64,000 nucleotides of DNA from NCBI GenBank assembly GCA_016234495.1, contig JACRBI010000034.1:1-64000 (forward strand), read 5' to 3'. Shown here piece by piece: positions 33,292-42,144 of the stretch. Made by a program: the position numbers and the translations under genes. The notes beneath the pieces were generated by a model that made no database searches, was not told the origin of the DNA, and saw only the letters and a list, made by a program, of their open reading frames with translations. Source of the stretch: Chloroflexota bacterium. Lineage in GTDB: Bacteria > Chloroflexota > Anaerolineae > Anaerolineales > Villigracilaceae. Position 1 is the stretch's first letter. Each line of letters opens with the position of its first letter.

Positions 33292-34035
33292 TCACTGATC
33301 CTGTTTTTTCAAAAAGAATGGATAACCCAAAAATAAGATCGCGGCAAAAGTAAACCACTGCAAGGCATAGCCAAAATGCGAACCCTCCGTCAGATCCAAC
33401 GCGGGCTGATACGGAATCGGCGGCGCCAAATCATCGGCAGCAGGATTCGGCTGAATGTACACAGGCAAAATCGGATATGGGATTTGCCCGGAGATGCGCG
33501 CGACATTTAGATTATTCCATGCGTCAAGCCGCGGCTGCTCCGGACTGAATTCCGCATCTGCGACTCCGCCGATAGCTGGTTTGTCGTGCCCGAGCCTGAT
33601 CTGCCCTGCAACATTGACCAGCCCCCCCTCGTCATATTCACGCAACTCATTGAGCGCGGGAGCGGCAACTCCGTCAGCAGGAATCCAGCCGCGGTCCACC
33701 AGAACAGCTCCCCCGTCGAAAAGAAGCGGCGTGATGATGTGATATCCATATTGGTCGCCGTGATATTGATTCCGCAAAAGCACTTGATTCTCAAAATCAT
33801 ATTCGCCGGAGACAGTGACTGCGCGCCATTCCATCGAAGAAATATCCGAAGGTAAATTTTTATTCAAATCAAGTAACTCAGCCGCCCGCATGGATTCGAC
33901 TGCGGCATTAAATTCGCGGCGCTGTTCCAAACGATCCAACTGCCAGATGCCAAGCCTAATGCAAAACGCCGTGCCTGCAACCACCAGCAGAGTGGTGAAA
34001 AACCATTTGCGCAAAAACATGACCCGCAACATCAC
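33292..34035 (-). CDS. SURF1-family oxidase assembly protein
   Basis: This 247-residue protein is anchored by two membrane helices, one at each end (FFTTLLVVAGTAFCIRLGIW and FGYALQWFTFAAILFLGYP). Between them is the periplasmic SURF1 domain with WQLDRLEQRREFNA, RAVTVSGEYDFENQVLLRNQ, GYHIITPLLFDGGAVLVDRG and the W-I-P motif. SURF1 proteins help deliver haem a to subunit I. The start overlaps the upstream gene by 4 nt. Several nearby ATG codons (34035, 34032, 34020) leave the exact start open. Confidence 0.88.
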   Translation of the reverse strand: MMLRVMFLRKWFFTTLLVVAGTAFCIRLGIWQLDRLEQRREFNAAVESMRAAELLDLNKNLPSDISSMEWRAVTVSGEYDFENQVLLRNQYHGDQYGYHIITPLLFDGGAVLVDRGWIPADGVAAPALNELREYDEGGLVNVAGQIRLGHDKPAIGGVADAEFSPEQPRLDAWNNLNVARISGQIPYPILPVYIQPNPAADDLAPPIPYQPALDLTEGSHFGYALQWFTFAAILFLGYPFFLKKQDQ

Positions 34036-34523
34036 GCTGTTTTTTCCCTTTGCTTTTTTTGTGGAATCAAGCCGCTGTAAATTGCAAACAATGCTCCAAG
34101 GGGAAACCCTGAAAATAGGATTCCTGTTAAGCGGGTGCTTAAGGTGACTGGTTGTTTTACTTCAATGCCTTGATATTTCCCCGGCTGAAATGAACATTCG
34201 AGCATATAACTTTCTTCTGCGCCCAGATCCATGTGTGCGGTTGCCCCGGCGGGAATCCAGAGCGGACCAAGTTGATGGTCAACGCTGTCGCGATTTAGAA
34301 CTTCAAGCACATCGCCCACTACAAAATTCAGGTCGTTTGGAATTTCGGGCGGCGCGCCGCCTTCGCTGACCAGTTTTGCAGTACCCGATGGTATGACTAA
34401 TTGGATATGGTTGGGCTCACGGTTCTCGCGTTTTAGAAGCCGGTAGGCAACCTCGCTAGTAATGCCTGCCAGGACAATTCCAAGTAAAAAGGCGAACAGG
34501 ATTCGTTTAAGCGAGAAGTTCAC
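34032..34523 (-). CDS. Membrane-anchored cupredoxin-like protein in the cox operon
   Basis: This 163-residue protein has an N-terminal membrane helix (ILFAFLLGIVLAGITSEVAY). A beta-rich middle (FVVGDVLEVLNRDSVDHQLG, LWIPAGATAHMDLG, YMLECSFQPGKYQGIEV) follows, and then a C-terminal helix (GILFSGFPLGALFAIYSGLI). The middle resembles a cupredoxin fold with a D-H-Q-L histidine and an E-C-S-F cysteine, two possible copper ligands. The usual second histidine after the cysteine is missing. It overlaps sco by 4 nt and surf1 by 4 nt, so a role in copper delivery to the oxidase is likely but inferred. Confidence 0.65.
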   Translation of the reverse strand: MNFSLKRILFAFLLGIVLAGITSEVAYRLLKRENREPNHIQLVIPSGTAKLVSEGGAPPEIPNDLNFVVGDVLEVLNRDSVDHQLGPLWIPAGATAHMDLGAEESYMLECSFQPGKYQGIEVKQPVTLSTRLTGILFSGFPLGALFAIYSGLIPQKKQREKTA

Positions 34524-35128
34524 TGTGGGTTCTCCAGCATTAATTTCAAATCATAAACAATGTCTTCGACAGGCGTGCCAAATGCGTAGGAGAGGCGCAT
34601 GTTGCTTTTGTGATCAATCAAAATAACCCGTGCTGTGTGACTGACTGTTACGATATTTGAATCGCTTATGACTACCTCGCGGAAAATATCATAATCCTGC
34701 CAGATCTTTTCAAGTTCATTCAACGAGCCGCTCAGCCCAATGAATGCTGGGTTGAATCGCTCGGCATATTCCTGAATAATTTGCGGGGTGTCGCGATCCG
34801 GGTCGACTGAAACGTACAATACTTGAACTGAATCAGCCTGCTCGGGAATTTCATTCAAAGCCATGTTTAATTCCGCCAATGTGGCGGGGCAGACGTCGGG
34901 GCAAAATGTGTAACCGAAGAAGAGCAAAACAATTCTGCCGCGATAGTCGCTCAGGCGGATCAAATCCCCGCTTGAATGAGTTAATTCAAAATATGGCGCT
35001 GGTGGGTACGGTTCGCTGTATGCGGTGCCGCGAAAGCTATTCGATTTTGAAAACAATAAGGCGATGAGTGTTGCAGTTGCAACAACCGCCAAAGACACGA
35101 ACCCGACCAGGAGGATTTTTTTATCCAT
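34520..35128 (-). CDS. SCO1/SenC copper chaperone
   Basis: This 202-residue thioredoxin-fold protein is anchored by an N-terminal helix (ILLVGFVSLAVVATATLIAL). The copper-binding cysteines are in FFGYTFCPDVCPATLAELN (CxxxC) and the third ligand, histidine, is in IVTVSHTARVILID. The DPDRDTP motif is family-typical. It delivers copper to the CuA centre of subunit II. It sits second after the subunit III gene, separated by a hairpin-bearing gap of about 130 nt. Confidence 0.92.
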   Translation of the reverse strand: MDKKILLVGFVSLAVVATATLIALLFSKSNSFRGTAYSEPYPPAPYFELTHSSGDLIRLSDYRGRIVLLFFGYTFCPDVCPATLAELNMALNEIPEQADSVQVLYVSVDPDRDTPQIIQEYAERFNPAFIGLSGSLNELEKIWQDYDIFREVVISDSNIVTVSHTARVILIDHKSNMRLSYAFGTPVEDIVYDLKLMLENPQ

Positions 35129-35146
35129 TCGTTTTTAACACTCCAA

Positions 35147-35174
35147 ATCGGGGCGACCCTGAGGCCGCCCCGAT
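35147..35174. other. GC-rich hairpin between coxIII and sco
   Basis: ATCGGGGCGACC (35147-35158), loop CTGA, and GGCCGCCCCGAT (35163-35174) pair over 12 bp with one mismatch. No U-tract follows on the minus strand, so it could protect or process the cox mRNA rather than terminate it. Confidence 0.6.
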
Positions 35175-35258
35175 CGTTTACTTTCATTATTCACTTATAC
35201 CAGAATTCATATCTGTTTGCCAATAAAAATTCCCAGCGCTGTCTCCGGTGATTGGCAG

Positions 35259-36029
35259 TTACAGACCCACTTTGCCGATCAGATACAAGGCGGGGTAAAA
35301 GAAAATCCAGACGAGGTCTACGAAGTGCCAGTAAACTGCGGCAGCTTCCACGCCCCAATGCTGTTCCTGGGTAAAGTAGCCCTTGCGGCCATTTCTCCAG
35401 ACCAGGAAGAGGAAAATAACCCCTGTCAACACGTGGAAGGCATGCATACCGGTCATCATGTAAAAAATACCGCCCATGACATCCTTGTTGACGATTACGT
35501 CTTCGAGTTTCGCCAAACGCCACTCCAAGCCAACCACGCCAATCAAAAAGCCGAGACCGAGCACCATGGTTATCAGGGTGCCGTTCAGGAATCCTTTAGT
35601 ATCGCCGTGTGCGATCGAGGTCTCGGCGCGGTTCATGAAAAAGGATGAGAGAAGCAGCACGCAAGTCACGATCAGACCAAGGGTCTGGTTTAGATGCGGC
35701 CGTTCCATACCCAGCAGGTTGAAGCGGCTGACGAGCAGACCTCCAAACACAAATGTGTCTGAGAGCAGGAACAACCACAAGCCCAGACGGTTTGTGCCTG
35801 TCTTGTACTCGTACGAGTCATGGTCGCCTTCATTCTCTGCGTTTAGTTTGTAAATGTGCATGAAGTAGTAGGCAACCAGAGCCGCCTTCACCAGCGCGAT
35901 GACGGTCAAGACCATGACCGACATGAAGGACACAGCGACGAAAAACTCAAGGCCTGTTAATACGGCCAGATACACAGCGACCAAAATGCCCTGTTGCAGA
36001 GCAGAAGCTTTATCTTTTGTGTGAGACAT
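35259..36029 (-). CDS. Cytochrome c oxidase subunit IV-III fusion
   Basis: This is a 256-residue integral membrane protein. The first about 65 residues have the three-helix pattern of a bacterial subunit IV (GILVAVYLAVLTGLEFFVAV, ALVKAALVAYYFMHIY). A linker follows. Residues about 78-256 form subunit III with five helices (LWLFLLSDTFVFGGLLVSRF, FYMMTGMHAFHVLTGVIFLF, VYWHFVDLVWIFFYPALYL). Subunits III and IV are separate in most caa3 oxidases. The start has GGGGAGGAGT upstream, and coxA lies 14 nt away. Confidence 0.85.
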   Translation of the reverse strand: MSHTKDKASALQQGILVAVYLAVLTGLEFFVAVSFMSVMVLTVIALVKAALVAYYFMHIYKLNAENEGDHDSYEYKTGTNRLGLWLFLLSDTFVFGGLLVSRFNLLGMERPHLNQTLGLIVTCVLLLSSFFMNRAETSIAHGDTKGFLNGTLITMVLGLGFLIGVVGLEWRLAKLEDVIVNKDVMGGIFYMMTGMHAFHVLTGVIFLFLVWRNGRKGYFTQEQHWGVEAAAVYWHFVDLVWIFFYPALYLIGKVGL

Positions 36030-36043
36030 TTGACTCCTCCCCT

Positions 36044-37897
36044 TTATTTATGTTTCGCGAATTCGACATACTTCGAACCGGCCAAACCATAATCGTATGG
36101 TTCGCCGACTACTTCGAAGGGGTGCTCGTAATTGTGAGCGGGCATTGGTGATTCAACCAGCCATTCAGGTGAGCGCGAGTTCCAGAGGTTTCCTTTTTCA
36201 ACCTTGCCGTTGCGCAGGGAGGCGATCAGGTTGATGAAGAAGACCAATACTGAAAGAGCGATCAAATAACCTGCGATAGTGATCACCAAATGCATCGGCT
36301 GGAAATTCAGCGCGGGGTCATAATCTGCAATGCGGCGGCGCATACCATTCAAGCCGATGTACATCATCCCGAGGGACATCACAAAAAATGATGGGGTCAT
36401 CAGCCAAAAATGGATTTTGCCAAGCGTCTCATTCATACGCCGGCCTGTTGCCTTCGGGAACCAATAATACAGCGCCGCAAAGAACGGGAACATAAATCCA
36501 CCGAACATGGTGTCGTGGAAGTGCCCGACGATCCAGTAGGTGTCATGCAAGTGCAGGTCGGTGGAAACCGTCGCGTTCGGAGGGCCGGTCAAACCGCCGA
36601 GCAAAAACACGAGGATGGCGCCGACCGTGAACAGCATCGGAGTTGGAACGGGGTTATCAATCTTGCCTTTCCAGATCGTGGCAGTCCACGAAAAGAACTT
36701 CACGCCGGTCGGCACAGCAACGAGGAGCGTGCTGTACATGAACGGCACCCGCAGGTACTCATTCATGCCGGATGTGAACATGTGGTGCGCCCAGACGAGG
36801 AAGCCGACGAGCGCGATTCCAAGCGATGACATCGCGATCCATCTGTACCCGAAGAGGGGTTTGCGTACGAAGACAGGCAGCAACTCTGAGACAATTCCCA
36901 AACCCGGAAGGATGAACACATATACAGCCGGGTGAGAGTAGAACCAGAAAAGATGCTGGAAAAGGACCGGATTTCCGCCTTTGGCTGGGTCAAAAAATCC
37001 CATGCCGAATAGACGCTGGAACATCACCATCTGGAAGGAGAGGCCGATCAATTGGGTGGCGGTCAATGAAATCAGCGAGGTCGCGATCGAAGCCCAAACG
37101 AAGATCGGCATACGGAAGGCGGTCATGCCCTTTGCCCGCATACGGACGACGGTCACGATCAGATTTAAACCACCGAGAACGGAAGACCAACCCACAATAA
37201 ACACAGCCAGGAAGAACATCTGCTGGCCAACGATTTTCATGTTTGCCGAGAGTGGTGGATAACCCGTCCAGCCTGTTTCAATTCCGCCAAGCGCCATGCT
37301 GCTCAACAGCCAAACAGCGGCCGGGACAACAATCCAAAAAGCAAAGGAGTTCAGGCGCGGAAAAGCCATGTCGTGCGCGCCGATGAGCAAGGGTACAAGG
37401 TAGTTCATCATGCCGCCAATGCCCAGCAAAATCACGACGATCATGACAATGCCATGCATTGACATCAAAGTGTTGTATTGAGCCGGCTTGAGAAATTGCA
37501 TCCCTTCAAGCGCAAGTTCGGTGCGGAAGATCAAGGCAAATGTGCCGCCCAATATCATCACGATCAAACCTGTCACGGCATACTGGATGCCGATCACTTT
37601 GTGGTCGAGTGATGGGCCAAAGTATTTTTCCCAGCCCGGCTTGTCTTCATGATGGTCAGACGTGGCCTCGCCGCGCCACCACTTGAACCAGTCGCCCATT
37701 ACTCCGTGGCCTGCGAGGAATGTGAGTGTGCCAAGAAACCCGCCGAATACCCAGGCGTGTTCAGTGACGAGGTAAGGTCCCGTCGCTGGCAACCCCATTG
37801 CGAGGCGGATGCCGGCTACGATTCCCATCCCAATCAGCAGACCGATCACCTGCCATAAAATTCCGCGGATCAGCGGAATTGAAAATATTTTTTTCAT
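36044..37897 (-). CDS. coxA: Cytochrome c oxidase subunit I (haem-copper oxidase, A2-like)
   Basis: This 617-residue, about 14-helix catalytic subunit binds haem a, haem a3 and CuB. Visible ligands are MSMHGIVMIV, the CuB/cross-link motif WFYSHPAVYVFILPG, VWAHHMFTSGM and LHDTYWIVGHFHDTMFGGF. The YSHPAVY form, without the glutamate of GHPEVY, fits the A2 subfamily, where a Tyr-Ser pair replaces that glutamate in the D-channel. An N-terminal extra pair of helices precedes the core. The ATG at 37897 has GAGGAAC upstream. The gene is second in the operon, after coxB. Confidence 0.95.
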   Translation of the reverse strand: MKKIFSIPLIRGILWQVIGLLIGMGIVAGIRLAMGLPATGPYLVTEHAWVFGGFLGTLTFLAGHGVMGDWFKWWRGEATSDHHEDKPGWEKYFGPSLDHKVIGIQYAVTGLIVMILGGTFALIFRTELALEGMQFLKPAQYNTLMSMHGIVMIVVILLGIGGMMNYLVPLLIGAHDMAFPRLNSFAFWIVVPAAVWLLSSMALGGIETGWTGYPPLSANMKIVGQQMFFLAVFIVGWSSVLGGLNLIVTVVRMRAKGMTAFRMPIFVWASIATSLISLTATQLIGLSFQMVMFQRLFGMGFFDPAKGGNPVLFQHLFWFYSHPAVYVFILPGLGIVSELLPVFVRKPLFGYRWIAMSSLGIALVGFLVWAHHMFTSGMNEYLRVPFMYSTLLVAVPTGVKFFSWTATIWKGKIDNPVPTPMLFTVGAILVFLLGGLTGPPNATVSTDLHLHDTYWIVGHFHDTMFGGFMFPFFAALYYWFPKATGRRMNETLGKIHFWLMTPSFFVMSLGMMYIGLNGMRRRIADYDPALNFQPMHLVITIAGYLIALSVLVFFINLIASLRNGKVEKGNLWNSRSPEWLVESPMPAHNYEHPFEVVGEPYDYGLAGSKYVEFAKHK

Positions 37898-37915
37898 TAT
37901 CAGTTCCTCCACCAA

Positions 37916-38917
37916 TTATTTAAGCGACTTGATGTACGCGATGATATCGGCGATCTGTTCTTGAGTAAAAGTAAAAGGCTTCATGATGGTTGGGGCATAG
38001 CCTTCCACTTCCTTCGCAGCCGGGTCAAGAACTGATTCGGTAATATATGCTTCATCTGCTGTGATTGTCGAACCGTCAGCAAGATGCACTTCCTCGCCAA
38101 ACAAATTAAACCATGACGGCGCTGAAGGACCGGGTTGAGCTGTTACAGAATGGCATCCAACGCAACCGTTTTCCGTGATCAGCTTCTTTCCGCGACCTTC
38201 CGGTGTATTTGCGGAGGCGATTTCAATTTGCTCAGCCACCCATTGATCATAATCAGCCTGAGTACTTACAACCACAGGGCCTTCCATAAATGCATGATTT
38301 GAGCCGCACAATTCTGCGCAACGCACTTTATATGATCCGACCAGGTTAGGTGTGATCCTGTACTCGGTTACGCGCCCCGGCACAACATCCTGCTTAACGC
38401 GAAACTCCGGCACCCAGAACGAATGGATCACGTCCACTGCTTCCATCTTCAAAATGACCTGCTTCCAGACCGGCAAATGTAATTCGGTGGAAACGAATCC
38501 ATCTGGATATTCATAAGTCCAAGAAAACTGGCGGGCTGTCACCTTGACGATCATGGCTTCCGGATCAGTGATACGGCGACTCTCGCCAAGCGAGTAGGCT
38601 CCCATATAGGCAAAGGTGACCACAATGATCAGAGGAATTACCGTCCAGGCAATTTCAAGAGGTGTGTTTCCCTCAATGTGTTCGGCATCACTGGTATCCC
38701 CCTTCTTGCGGCGAAAAACGAAGATGCTATAAAATATCGGCACGACTATCAAAGCAAATAGGAATGAAATGGCGATAACCTGCCAATTCCACATCCAATC
38801 AATCGGTACAGCCTGGGCACTGGCTTGTACTGGCATCAACCCAACTGACGTTGCGCCAAAATAAGTGAGAATGGCTACGACCATAACCAATATTCCCACT
38901 GTGACAAAATGTATCAT
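37916..38917 (-). CDS. coxB: Cytochrome c oxidase subunit II with fused cytochrome c (caa3 type)
   Basis: This 333-residue protein has an N-terminal signal/anchor and a two-helix hairpin (QVIAISFLFALIVVPIFYSI, PLEIAWTVIPLIIVVTFAYM). The CuA domain has HSFWVPEFRVKQDVVPGR and CAELCGSNHAFM, and all CuA ligands are seen. A C-terminal cytochrome c follows, with haem motif NGCVGCHSV and the axial methionine probably in PTIMKPFTF. It accepts electrons from soluble or lipid-anchored c-type cytochromes. GGAGAGAG precedes the ATG at 38917. It is the first gene of the operon. Confidence 0.95.
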   Translation of the reverse strand: MIHFVTVGILVMVVAILTYFGATSVGLMPVQASAQAVPIDWMWNWQVIAISFLFALIVVPIFYSIFVFRRKKGDTSDAEHIEGNTPLEIAWTVIPLIIVVTFAYMGAYSLGESRRITDPEAMIVKVTARQFSWTYEYPDGFVSTELHLPVWKQVILKMEAVDVIHSFWVPEFRVKQDVVPGRVTEYRITPNLVGSYKVRCAELCGSNHAFMEGPVVVSTQADYDQWVAEQIEIASANTPEGRGKKLITENGCVGCHSVTAQPGPSAPSWFNLFGEEVHLADGSTITADEAYITESVLDPAAKEVEGYAPTIMKPFTFTQEQIADIIAYIKSLK

Positions 38918-39685
38918 ACTCTCTCCTCTCGAGCACAGATATGAAAGTGAGCGGAAACCGCCCCAACACAAAACGAATATAATTTACCAAATGCTCCACT
39001 ATTTGTCACTATTTTTTGGTGTGATTGTGCTACTTTGCGCGGATGAAAGATGCTCCTCAATCATTCGCCGTATTAATTCCAGCAAAAATGAACCCACTCT
39101 AAATCAGCCCTGAAAATATAACCTCGCTATTTTGCGAATCTGCATGGCTGAAGCATATTGAAACTTGCTGGTAACTCCGCCTCAAGACATTATTTGGATG
39201 ATTTCCTCAATCATTTCTCGGCATTGAAAACGACTACAAGTTGCGGCAATTATCAGGGAAATGAGCCCAAAAAGCGAATTTTTGCTCGGATAAAGGGACA
39301 AATGGACAGAGCCCAAATTGACAGCTAATATTGTCTTTAACAATTTCCCTCTTACTACATTTTGTTGATTGTAAGTCCATCAGCAACAAATAGTTTTGGT
39401 CACCATTTATTCCTTTTCGAAGGTGTGATTTATATATTTGTTCGGAAAATCAATTTGCAAGCTTGAAACAAGGTCTAAGGTATTAATCCGGTAAATTCAT
39501 CGGGTTAATCCTTAAACCACCCCAGAATAGGGACGTTTTTAATCCTCAAAAAAGGTTGATAAAGGTGCGGGTTTTAATAAGCTCGATTACAATGGCGCGA
39601 ATTAATCCAATCTTAATTTACGTGTATTGCCGAAGTGCCCAAAAAGTTAGCACGCCAAAATTTTATTGAGATAAGGAGAATCTAA
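38918..39685. other. Long intergenic region between coxB and the di-haem lipoprotein gene
   Basis: These 768 nt lie between divergent genes. They must hold the promoters of the cox operon (minus) and of the lipoprotein (plus), the latter with AAGGAGA at 39673-39679. I find no convincing ORF, tRNA or hairpin. The stretch is AT-richer than the flanking genes. An ncRNA or a decayed gene cannot be excluded. Confidence 0.6.
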
Positions 39686-40792
39686 ATGCATAAATCAAGT
39701 TTTCGTTGGAAAGCCCATGGCATGAAAAGAAATGTTCTTTCTTTTTTTTCCATCCTCATAGGGAGCGTCCTAATCGGCGCTTGTGCGAGTGGAGCATTGC
39801 CCACTGCTCCACCTACGGAGCCGCCGCCGACTGCAACTGCTGCTCCGGTAGCGCCAACTGAGTCTGAAAACCTCGTAACTGGTGAAACGCCCGGCGCGGC
39901 AGCCAAAGCCGTAGACGTGATCGGAGCCTGGGTTAAGGCTGGAGCGCCTGAAACAGACCCGTTCGATTACACTGGCGTAGACGGCAATACTTACCACGGA
40001 ACGTTTGCTGAAGACATCCTGCCATTGTTTTCCGGTAACGGAGTCTGGTACGAAGGATCGCAGGCCTGCACAGGCTGTCACTTTGCCGCCAGCGAGAATT
40101 CCTATCATGAAATGGATTTGACCACCTACCAGGGCGTCCTCGTCGGCGCTGACTCGATCTCCTCCCCGCCCGGCGTATCCATCCTCGGTGAGAGCGCGAT
40201 CGGCGCAGGCGACTTCGATTGGGATCACTCCAAACTGCGCGGACGTCTGCGCAACAACCGCATGCCGCCCGGCTGGGAATTCGACGTCACCGAAGGCAAC
40301 CGCGACGGTTTGTGTGTGGAAGTCTCTGCTGACGGCGCCAAAGTCGTTGCTGGCGAATATGGCTGCGACCTCAATGGCACAGGATTGATCGGCGCCTGGG
40401 TTGAGGCTGGAGCACCCGAAACCGATGCTTTTGAATATGGCGGTCAGCAGTTGAATTTCTCCCGCGATGTCCTGCCCTTCTTCACTCAGGCTGGCATGTG
40501 GTTCGAAGGCTCGCAGGCTTGCACAGGCTGCCACTTCTCCAACAGCGAGAACTCCTACCACGAGATGGACCTCAGCACTTATCAGGGCGTTGTGACCGGC
40601 GCTGATTCCATTTCCTCCCCGCCTGGCGTATCCATTCTCGGCGCGAGTGAGATCGGAGCCACCGACTATGACTGGGGTCACTCCAAGCTGCGCGAGCGTC
40701 TGCGCAACAACCGTATGCCGCCCGGCATCGAGTTCGACATCACCGAAGAAAACCGCGATGGTCCGCTCGTGCTGTTAGGCAAGAAGAAATAG
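39686..40792 (+). CDS. Di-haem lipoprotein with duplicated cytochrome-like domain
   Basis: This 368-residue protein has a lipobox (SVLIGACAS, Cys about 32) and a Pro/Thr-rich linker (33-75). Two tandem homologous units span about 80-210 and 230-368. Each has GAWVKAGAPETD/GAWVEAGAPETD, EGSQACTGCHF (CxxCH haem c site), ENSYHEMDL, SISSPPGVSILG, a HSKLR motif and RNNRMPPG, where the methionine may be the sixth haem ligand. It should be a membrane-attached exterior electron carrier. Being divergent from coxB, it may feed the oxidase. The RBS AAGGAGA supports the first ATG over the one at 39722. I do not know a family name. Confidence 0.8.
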   Translation: MHKSSFRWKAHGMKRNVLSFFSILIGSVLIGACASGALPTAPPTEPPPTATAAPVAPTESENLVTGETPGAAAKAVDVIGAWVKAGAPETDPFDYTGVDGNTYHGTFAEDILPLFSGNGVWYEGSQACTGCHFAASENSYHEMDLTTYQGVLVGADSISSPPGVSILGESAIGAGDFDWDHSKLRGRLRNNRMPPGWEFDVTEGNRDGLCVEVSADGAKVVAGEYGCDLNGTGLIGAWVEAGAPETDAFEYGGQQLNFSRDVLPFFTQAGMWFEGSQACTGCHFSNSENSYHEMDLSTYQGVVTGADSISSPPGVSILGASEIGATDYDWGHSKLRERLRNNRMPPGIEFDITEENRDGPLVLLGKKK

Positions 40793-40813
40793 AATTTAAA
40801 TTTATACCGCAAC

Positions 40814-40852
40814 AAAAAATCATCGAAGGTCAACAGCCTTCGATGATTTTTT
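40814..40852 (+). terminator. Terminator after the di-haem lipoprotein gene
   Basis: A perfect 16-bp stem (40814-40829 with 40837-40852, core ATCATCGAAGG) has a 7-nt loop and ends in a T-run. Confidence 0.92.
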
Positions 40853-40863
40853 GTTTTCTGTTT

Positions 40864-40966
40864 CTAACCACCTGACACTTTGTTTTTTGGACGCTGACCC
40901 TGGCACCGCCCGCCAGGGCAAGTGAGCGTTCATCTGCGTCCTAATTTAAAACTGTCGGGTGGCTAG
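40864..40966. repeat. MITE-like palindromic element, copy 1 (103 bp)
   Basis: The ends are inverted repeats: CTAACCACCTGACACTTT at the left and AAAACTGTCGGGTGGCTAG at the right. Inside, GGACGC pairs with GCGTCC and CCCTGGC pairs with GCCAGGG. The reverse complement matches 62851-63006. There is no coding capacity. Confidence 0.75.
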
Positions 40967-40983
40967 TTCTGTTTCACTCAAAT

Positions 40984-42144
40984 TCATTTATCGGTAAAGC
41001 CATGCACAAATCCATCCGCGTCGCCAATGAACAGCCATCCGTCAGATATGGTTGGGCCTGTCCTCGCGCCGACAATGCCAGTGGAGAATTTCCAGCGCAA
41101 TTTTCCGTTCGCTGCATTCACTGACATCAATTCACCAAGTTGGGTTAAAAAGACCAGGTCATCCTCCACGCGGACAGGAGCACCCAAAACATAATTAAAG
41201 GTGCCCGCCGGAATATTGAATTGCCATTCGAATATGCCGCTATCAGCATTGACTGCGTGGACAATGGTATTAGCAGATCCATAATAAATCGTATTTCCGG
41301 CCCCGGAAAGTGTAGGAACCCAATTACCGGTATCCAGCCTCCAGCGCATTTCTCCAGTGGCAGCGTCAACTCCGACTGCAAAATCCTGATAGGCGATATA
41401 GGTCACCGTTTTTTCTGTAGCGTAAATCTGCTTCGGGAATCCATCTTCCGATTCGTATGTCCATCGAACAGAACCATCTGCCGCATCAAGCGAATACAAA
41501 CGCATATGGCCGCCCTCATCGACCGGCTTGGGGTCACTAAAACTCCCTGCAACAAATACAGAATCGTCAATTTGAAACGGTGATTGAAGCACGTAATTAT
41601 CGCTCTCAAACTCCCATAGGATGCGGCCATCTTGCGGAGACAGGGCAAAGAGTTTGGCTTTCCCGTTCGGGTCGCCGACCAGGCCTGCTCCTGCAAAAGT
41701 GGTGGATACGTACACGACATCATCCCCCACAAATGGCGGAACTTGAGCGTTGATTCCCAGATCGGCTTTCCAAAGCAGTTTTCCGCTTGATGGATCGAGC
41801 GCGACAAATTTGCCGCCTTCAATGCCGACGAAGAGACGTTTCCCATCGGTGGCATAAGCCCGATCCCAAATGCGGAAGCCGGGATCATAATTCCAGAGGA
41901 GTTTTCCTGTTTTTGCATTTAGTCCAAGGAGGGGCATACGATCTGGAGCGACGATTAATGTATTGCCTACGCGAAGTGGCGGGTGGTTTACAGGAGCGCC
42001 GACCTCCTGCACCCAAGCCTCGTGAAACGAACTGCCACTCAAGGCGCGGTTTTCAGCGCTCTTGGGGCTGCAAGCTCCCAGAAAAATTATTGTCATTAAA
42101 CAGGCAAGGCAAAAACTGAGGTTTTTATTGAACAGTGAAAGCAT
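40984..42144 (-). CDS. PQQ-like beta-propeller lipoprotein 1
   Basis: This 386-residue protein has a lipobox (MTIIFLGACSP) and then repeated PQQ-type blades (LLGLNAKTGKLLWNYDPG, VALDPSSGKLLWKADLG, LFALSPQDGRILWEFESD, VNADSGIFEWQFNIPA, MSVNAANGKLRWKF). These form a seven- or eight-bladed propeller outside the membrane. Members include BamB and non-enzymatic scaffolds. No quinoprotein catalytic residues are evident. It overlaps the preceding paralogue by 20 nt, and GAAGGGAA lies before the ATG at 42144. It is probably co-transcribed and functionally paired with the next gene upstream. Confidence 0.82.
   Translation of the reverse strand: MLSLFNKNLSFCLACLMTIIFLGACSPKSAENRALSGSSFHEAWVQEVGAPVNHPPLRVGNTLIVAPDRMPLLGLNAKTGKLLWNYDPGFRIWDRAYATDGKRLFVGIEGGKFVALDPSSGKLLWKADLGINAQVPPFVGDDVVYVSTTFAGAGLVGDPNGKAKLFALSPQDGRILWEFESDNYVLQSPFQIDDSVFVAGSFSDPKPVDEGGHMRLYSLDAADGSVRWTYESEDGFPKQIYATEKTVTYIAYQDFAVGVDAATGEMRWRLDTGNWVPTLSGAGNTIYYGSANTIVHAVNADSGIFEWQFNIPAGTFNYVLGAPVRVEDDLVFLTQLGELMSVNAANGKLRWKFSTGIVGARTGPTISDGWLFIGDADGFVHGFTDK

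Noticed and set aside
39770-40681. Long minus-strand open frame (about 300 codons) opposite the di-haem lipoprotein
   Set aside because: It is an antisense shadow. The plus strand has RBS, lipobox and duplicated CxxCH domains, while the antisense frame has no family resemblance.
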